64,000 nucleotides of DNA, taken from positions 15,255,001 through 15,319,000 of the forward strand of contig JAUCMP010000028.1 of NCBI GenBank assembly GCA_030770545.1. Direction: 5' to 3'. The DNA comes from Macropodus opercularis. Its lineage: Eukaryota > Chordata > Actinopteri > Anabantiformes > Osphronemidae. Within the stretch, counting starts at the first letter, position 1; every line of letters begins with the position of its first letter. Of the stretch, positions 57,600 to 64,000 are shown piece by piece. The notes beneath the pieces were generated by a model. It searched no databases. It had not been told where the DNA came from and saw nothing but the letters and a program-made list of their open reading frames with translations. The translations under genes were made by a program, and so were the position numbers.

Positions 57600-60500
57600 A
57601 CAGGCTGACTGGTGTCTGATAACAGACCAGGTGTTTACAGGAAAGCCCCTCTGGTTCGTAGGAGGTGAGGGATCATCAGGATTGTGGACGTTAACCATTG
57701 AACCGCTCGGCTGCAGTTTGCAGCTGTGACCAGCAGGTAGAAGCATTCGCCTGCAGAAGAAACTCTATCCTCATGTAACCTCCTCAGATTAATCTGCCAA
57801 CTGGAGCATGAACACAGCCCAAAACAAACAGTGTTGGCAATGACTCCATAATCTCACCACCACCACCCAACCCCCAACCGCCCTAATCTCACATGGAAAT
57901 TATTAGAGCATTCACTTTAGTGCTGTAGGTTCTGGGTGTGTTTGCTGACTCTGCCATGTGGGATTGGTTGTGGGGGCACATAACAATGATATTATGTGTG
58001 TGTGTGTGGATGCATGTGCAAGAAAACTGGAGACACACAATCATTTGCGTCAGATTACTGGCTTTGCTGTAATATTTTGTAAACTACTTTGTGTATCTGT
58101 GCGTGATGGGGCTTGTATGTGTGTGCATGACTCATGGTCAGCTGCGGCCTGCATATCTAATCTATGAATCACCAGGTTGCACTCAGTAACCTTTCAGCTG
58201 GCTCCTTGCCCCTGGGCACATACATAAACCAGTTCATTTTCACACAGAACAGCATCACACTCATTAGTTTTAAATCCTCAAACCTGTCTGTTAGAATCCT
58301 CGCTTTCATTTTATTGCTTTTTTCCACTGATTTCCATTATGAGAAGGTGTAGATTAGTGCAGTTGTCAGGGAATATGTGAGAAGTTGCTAAAATATATTT
58401 AATTTAAAAATGTACTTCATGCTTATAGGTCCAGCAACACCTGCTAGTGATAGTGAACAACCCTTAAGGATTATTCAGGGGATATAAATAGAGCAAATGC
58501 AGATTTTTTTTATCTGTGTGAATCTAGGAGTGTGTGAGAGGAACACAACGAATGGACAATAAACACTCACACAATCTTGTATAAGGTTACTGCAGCTCTG
58601 GGCCTGGACACACACGCCGTCGTGTGTCATGGGTCCAGCTGTCGAGCTTTAAACGCTTGTGTGTGATTATGCTGTAGTTGCCCTGTGCTGCCACTCCTGC
58701 CTTTGATTGGATGTTTTCTCCGTTGTCACCCCTCTCCATCCCCCTCGTACTCTCACCCGGCGCAAGTGTCATGCAGATGGCGTGATGGGAGGCCTGCACG
58801 CTGGTGAAGGTTAGACATGAAGTCAGTCCCACCACTCCCCTCAACTCAAATGTGTGATAGGAATTTAGAAAAACAAAATGACTTCTGCCAGTAAAAAAAC
58901 AAAACACAATACAAGTTATCAAACTTTTGTAAACATGGGACCTTTACATCACACTGTATAGGCTGTGGAACCACCTGACATGAGCTAGGGACCAGAAAAC
59001 ATGGCAGCGTTTCTGCAGCACGTTGCCGTGTGGCTTCCTGCGTGTGTCTCCTCTGCATTCATCATGGCAGCGTTTGGTATGTGACCCATCCTTGTTGTGA
59101 CGTCTATAGTAGATGCGTCTTTAATCCCAAATCAGCGTCAATCAGATAAGGCAAATGTAATTAGTAAATAAAGGTTTAGTTAAACAGACAAATCCTATTG
59201 ACTATTGCGTTTTAGATTTTTATGAGAATGTAGTTTCTCCTGGAAATGGGGTTGGTATTTCCATAAAATCAAATCAAAAATAATGTTTTTTTAGTGCAGC
59301 TTGTGACAACTCTGCTAAAAGAAGAGAATCAAAAACTCCGATCCGGTGAAGTAGCGTATGCACAGTGTATATAGTTTGATGTTCGGTCCTTTTTAAGTGA
59401 AGAATGCCTGTTTCCTCTCAGGACTGCATCTGAAAGAGGAAGTGGGATCTTAATTTGATTATCATTTGCCAAGAGGAAGATAATAGTTCTTCTGTCCAAC
59501 TGCTTGGCTTCACAATGTACGAATCATCAGCGCTGACACGCATGTGGCCGTTAAAGCGTGCATTGTGTTTTGTCGAGCTTATTTTAGCCAATGAAGTTCC
59601 CGTCTGTTGTTCTTTTTTTAAACCTTTGTACCTTCTATACCTGTTACACATTGTAACGAGTGGTACGATTCAGAAACTGGCATATTACTAAAATATGGAC
59701 TGGTTACTGCTGGCACCTAAGAACACAAGCTCAGACTACAAAGAGTAAGAGAGTAAGAAAATATGGAGTTTAGGGTTAGAAGATGAAAGTAGATTATAGT
59801 CTTCAGTAGTCTTCAAAATGGATACTCGCAAATAAATGTGTTACAGAATGATTGTGCTCACTGTATATTTGATACTAATGCGACTATAGTATATAATTTA
59901 CAATATATATGTATATGTATTTTATTCACATAGTAAATATTATTTATCTAATACCAAAAACAGATGATCTCAGTATTTTCTCTAATATTATTAGTGGTCT
60001 GTGTGCAAACAAACATAACATGGATGTCTGGTATTTGCCCCATATACAAGCCTGCACATACAAATGCTCACAGTCAGCTGCCATAAGTAAAATCCGTCCA
60101 CTAACTGATCCTAGTGTACGCTGTAATTCCCTATAAGCTCTGACCGAGGTAAAACAAACATGGGCTTCTGGCAGAGATTAGAGGGAGGAATCGCTGTAAA
60201 ATCACAGAGAGAAGCTTGTTTCTCCAAATCAGAGCAAACCGGTGAAGGAACCCAGTGGACTCCAGCTCTGGACAGGTTCAGCTAAGGATACATGGCAACA
60301 AGAAGCAATAGAGAGAGGAATAGAAATGTTGATTTCAATGCATCTGAATATTTGCAGTGTCTTTATTCCTAGTTTTCCTAATTCCTGTATTTATTCCTTA
60401 GCAGTTTATTTTGTACAAAAAAGATCAATTTTATTATGTTATCCACAAATGTTTATGTTGCACCAGTTGTTGAAAATTTAGATATTATGTTTATAAGAAA

Positions 60501-63500
60501 TCAAAAGTTCACTGTTTCCTCTACTGTAAGTCTGTCTTCTACAACTTGGTACATTTGTTGAATTCTTTTCTTTTCTTATATCTATGTGGCTGTGGATGTT
60601 CCGGATTAGTTCATTTATTGCTGATAAATTGGCAAATGTTTATGCTAAACTACAGCATGAGTTGACTATGTCATAATGATGCTCAGTACAGCGTGCATCA
60701 CAAAATGACTCAGGGTCAATAAGTGAGTGCTCAAGGGCTTTTAACATACGAATCAGTATTGACCTCATTTATTTCTGTGTATAAAGTGATATTTTTCCTG
60801 CAGAACATCAACTTTTAGCTGCTTATTCTACAGGACGAGCAACTTATAACTAATAACCGACGAAGAATAGAACAGACAGAAAAAAGCTCCACAATGCGTG
60901 ATTTGAAACTTGGAGCATTTGATGAACAGAACAACGGGGAGGGTCATTTTAATCGCGTTGGGCTCTAATGGCACCGGCTTCTAACCGCAGCTCTCACAGT
61001 TACATGTCTTTCTCGTTTGGTCCCTGGCCTCTTTTCTTGCCCTCGACCTCTCTTTGGATGCCAACATTCCCCTGGCTCTACTCCTGCTCCCATGCAGTAG
61101 TGAGAGATCGGCGTTGAGTTTCTCAGATCGTGTGAAGGAGCTGTCATGCCAGCTTTACGCCACATTAATCATAAATGGCAGTGTCGCTGGAGATCCTCTG
61201 TATCGTGTACCGTTCGCAGTATTTATTATTAATAGAGACACAAATCTGAAGGATGAGACCACATTTGGTACCTGTGAAAGATTTATCAGCCACTAAAGAG
61301 ACGAGGACGAGTTAACGAAACAATAGAGTTTTAATATTTGGTTTCGGAAAAGCAATTATGAGAGGAAACCTTCAGGTTTGTTAAGTTCCGTAACCTTGTA
61401 TATTATTTCACTGTGTTCTGATAGTCATCTGACATTGTTAACACTTATCTTGGGGTATCATATTTATTTTTACTGTGGATATGTTTTTGTGATATCCTGG
61501 GCCTTCAGGATGGGTGGGTCAGGAGGTAGAACAGTCGTCCGACAATTGTGGGACGGAGAATTTGATTCCTGGAGTTCTGACAAAAAGAGCTACTCAGCCA
61601 GGATGACCTAGCAGCAGCTCATCCTGTCAGACTGGTTTGATGATCTAAGGCTCTCGCCGTTAATGACCCGCAGCACTGTAGCAGAAACGTTGCTTGGTAC
61701 AGTAGCTACTAAGGTGAGAGGTGAGCAGACATACAGTCAGCGAAGAATCTGAGCTCGCACTAGTGTCTCTGGATCGTCCTGTGACGCGGAAGTGGCCTCG
61801 GAGAAGCACTGAACCCCAAGTTGTGTGTCAGTGAGGTGCAAACTAGTCACAACATCTGCCTTGAGAAGAAAAACTCTTCACTCGCATCTTCCATATAAAG
61901 AAAGGTCTTTTAATAGATAATTCCCATTTGCAAAAACACGTAGAAACACTGGAAGACACTGCATATATACACTGTTTGCTACCTTGCAGGTACCTGCAAG
62001 TGAGACAAGTATCTTTAGAAAGATAGTGAGAAAGACAAAATCCATATTTGTTGACCTGTGTAAGAGAAAAAGCCTTCAAAACTGTAGTTTTTAAATTATA
62101 CATGTTTGCCTTTCACAATAAATACGAAATTGTCACACATTTATTGAAATGAACACACACGAAGAGCAAAAGAAACATCTGTGACACCATGTACAGTTTG
62201 TGCGTGTCTGGGTAGGCTGAACTTCAACTGGACTACTGCCATTAGTGCAATTTAGAAACTACGTCAGTAGCTTCACAGAACTGAGACGACGAATCAATTT
62301 GGTAGTTTTAACGCTTTCGTGCAAAAATACTGATTGTGAACATGTTCTCTGACTGAAACAACTTGAGAAGGAAACTTTATTTCTGCAGTGAAATGGGTGA
62401 AATGCTGAATTCAAACTGTACACAAAACAACATACACCTCTAGCGTTTGTGCTCTCAGGATTTTCCAAAAATGATAAACGCGTCGCGTGCATCGAAGGGA
62501 GACGCAACCTCGACCCTGTTAACGACACACTTCTCTCCTTCAGTTCAAACAACCCTTCAGCTGATAATAAACATTTAACCAGTGCAAAATGTCTTCGGTC
62601 CATTTTTAGCCCTGCAGTTTAAAGAGCCAATCTAGTCTAATTGAATTTAAACTGAAGTCGTTCCCACTTTTCATGTCAGTTTAATGCCACTAAGTGTTAA
62701 ATGAGATTCAATGTGATTTATCTGTTTTAAATTTTAGGTTTGTTTTCATTCCTTCCATGTGAAGATCACGGCAGATGAGAAAGTACAGAGCAGCATCTGT
62801 TGTTAGTCAGTGCCTTGCTCAAGGCTTGAGCTGCAGGTTTGTTTCCTGATGTGTGATTATATTAAAGCTTAGGCCAAACTAATAGTCGTACATGTTTCAG
62901 TCCATTAACTACTAATTGCATGTATTGTACATCATTTTCAAGTTTTCTTGAAAACAGGATTCTTTAGCAAGCAGTGTTTAATGATCTATTTAATGACGCT
63001 CCGATAAAGACGAGCTTAGACATCTAATTCAAAATGCTTAGTTCATATAGAAAAATAATATGAATTTGTATCATTTGTTTTGAATGTGTACTGCATGAAA
63101 AGCTGTCTTGATATTAGATGCCAGTGCTCACAATGCTTTGAAAGCAGACCCTTACACACACACGTTGCAACAGTCATCTAACTGACAGCTGACTGCAGTG
63201 AATTAGTGAGTTTTCAAGTATTAGCAAGTTGATTCAATAACAAAATGTCTAAAATGCATAGAAACCGGACGTTTCAGTTCACACATCCCTGCAGGCAGTA
63301 ATGAAAACCTGTTATGCAAATATGCTAATTGTTCTGTGCTGTTGCTGTCTCCGGTGTGTTCTCATCACATCGCCCATCATTAATTCATCTCCTGTATACG
63401 AAGTAAGAAAGAAACATTTACAAAAAGATTTTTGTTCCACCAACAAAAAAGCAAGGTGTCACACAAGACACAAAACAAAATGTGTTCTAGACATAATCTG

Positions 63501-63820
63501 TCTCTTTGTTACTAAATCCCAAAGTGCTTCAATCCAACTACTAAATATATTCTTTCAAAACAAACCTCACCTGTTTATAAATTGGATGCAAGGTATTATT
63601 TCTGGTTGTCATGACGTAAATTCTAGAACCTGAGCCTTATTAATGACCTCTTTGTGAAATGAAAGAAGCGTCTGATATCCTTTCACTCCCTATAGTCAAA
63701 GAGGGTCCTATTGCAATGCTGGTGCGTGTGCGAGCGCGCTAACAACACAAAGTACTATCGCGCATCGCTGATTGTCTGCATGTGTGCTGTGGGGTGAGGC
63801 GGTGAAGCTGTCCAGTAGCG
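57600..63820. other. Gene-free interval after pigm
   Basis: About 6.2 kb with no supported coding exon. A short (GT)n run lies at about 57993-58008. The right part may be 3' UTR of the minus-strand gene at the window edge; several minus-strand AATAAA hexamers exist (for example near 62142), but none can be chosen. A SINE-like repeat is at 61510-61825. Confidence 0.4.
61510..61825 (+). repeat. tRNA-derived SINE-like element
   Basis: It has an A-box-like part (GTCAGGAGGTAGAACAGTCG), a B-box-like part (GAATTTGATTCCTGG) and, about 230 bp on, CTGAACCCCAAGTTG. This is the typical end phrase of a teleost tRNA-related SINE. The fragment at 17345-17440 appears related. The middle is diverged or replaced. 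Confidence 0.5.
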
Positions 63821-63821
63821 C

Positions 63822-63998
63822 TCACTGCATGTAAACGTAGGGACTGGACTTGTGCCCTGTGCTCATCCCACACGGCATAACGTTCCTCGGAGCGATCATC
63901 ATGGACTGGCCGGCGTCGCTCTCGGGCCATGGGGGGGAGTCCACGGGCTCCCGTTTGATCGAATGGATCAGGCCGTGACCTTTGAACTCATAAGTGCC
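63822..63998 (-). CDS. Probable terminal coding exon of an unrecognised gene
   Basis: On the minus strand an open frame runs from the window edge through 58 codons to TGA at 63824-63822. The peptide begins GTYEFKGHGLIHSIKREPVD, continues SPPWPESDAGQSMMIAPRN, and ends STGHKSSPYVYMQ. Nothing here tells me the family. IKRE followed by Pro matches the sumoylation consensus (hydrophobic-Lys-x-Glu), which is common in transcription regulators. The sequence is GC-richer than its AT-rich surroundings, as a coding exon would be. Another frame (reading MARERRRPVHDD) is also open, so the frame choice is an inference. No acceptor is visible, as the exon start would be beyond 64000. Confidence 0.5.
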   Translation of the reverse strand, partial: GTYEFKGHGLIHSIKREPVDSPPWPESDAGQSMMIAPRNVMPCGMSTGHKSSPYVYMQ

Positions 63999-64000
63999 GT

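Noticed and set aside
62259..62603. 114-codon open frame on the - strand
   Set aside because: No motif, no splice context and AT-rich composition like the surrounding intergenic DNA.

Overview
The window is vertebrate genomic DNA from a ray-finned (teleost) fish. Genes are split into many short exons with GT-AG introns of about 80 bp to 3.5 kb. CpG-rich first exons, AATAAA signals and degenerate fish-type transposons are present. Two features point to a teleost: the agouti-family gene next to wwp1, and repeat fragments of teleost types. Nothing bacterial (operons, ribosome binding sites, CRISPR arrays) is seen. I could not assign a species.

Layout: (1) 2-2400, + strand: the 3' part of rmdn1, entering from the left edge. 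(2) About 3000-20200, - strand: a complete wwp1 (NEDD4-type HECT ubiquitin ligase; 23 coding exons, 950 aa), tail-to-tail with rmdn1. (3) 20.6-24.4 kb: a gene-free stretch with repeat remnants, including a decayed LINE. (4) 24427-26948, - strand: a three-exon agouti-family gene, best called agrp2 (asip2b). (5) About 27-34.7 kb: no coding exon found; part is probably the snx16 3' UTR. (6) 34691-40.6 kb, - strand: snx16 (PX plus coiled coil; 335 aa). (7) 41050-45218 and 46972-52004, + strand: two tandem clade B serpins related to serpinb1. (8) 52.6-54.4 kb: a hAT element with an 8-bp target duplication, then the 3' end of an RNase H-bearing LINE. (9) 54542-57400, + strand: pigm, the first GPI mannosyltransferase, in eight coding exons. 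(10) 57.4-63.8 kb: no gene seen except a SINE-like repeat. (11) 63822-63998, - strand: the probable last coding exon of a gene that begins beyond the right edge.

Exon models were built by hand from splice signals and family knowledge. For every complete gene the exon phases close and the frame is open to the stop. The genes do not form one pathway. They belong to microtubule/TPR biology, ubiquitin ligation, melanocortin antagonism, endosomal sorting, protease inhibition and GPI-anchor synthesis. The linkage wwp1-agrp2 matters because ITCH-ASIP and WWP2-AGRP are also linked in vertebrates, which fits paralogous segments from the early genome duplications.

Most interesting points: an agouti-family peptide with nine instead of ten cysteines and a basic C-terminal tail; tandem serpins that differ at the reactive-site P1 residue (Cys versus Arg) and in a fast-changing Gln-rich CD-loop exon, with a gene-conversion-like tract; a GC-AG intron in the wwp1 HECT domain; two perfect 37-38 bp hairpins in introns; and duplicated exon-like segments in the wwp1 5' intron.
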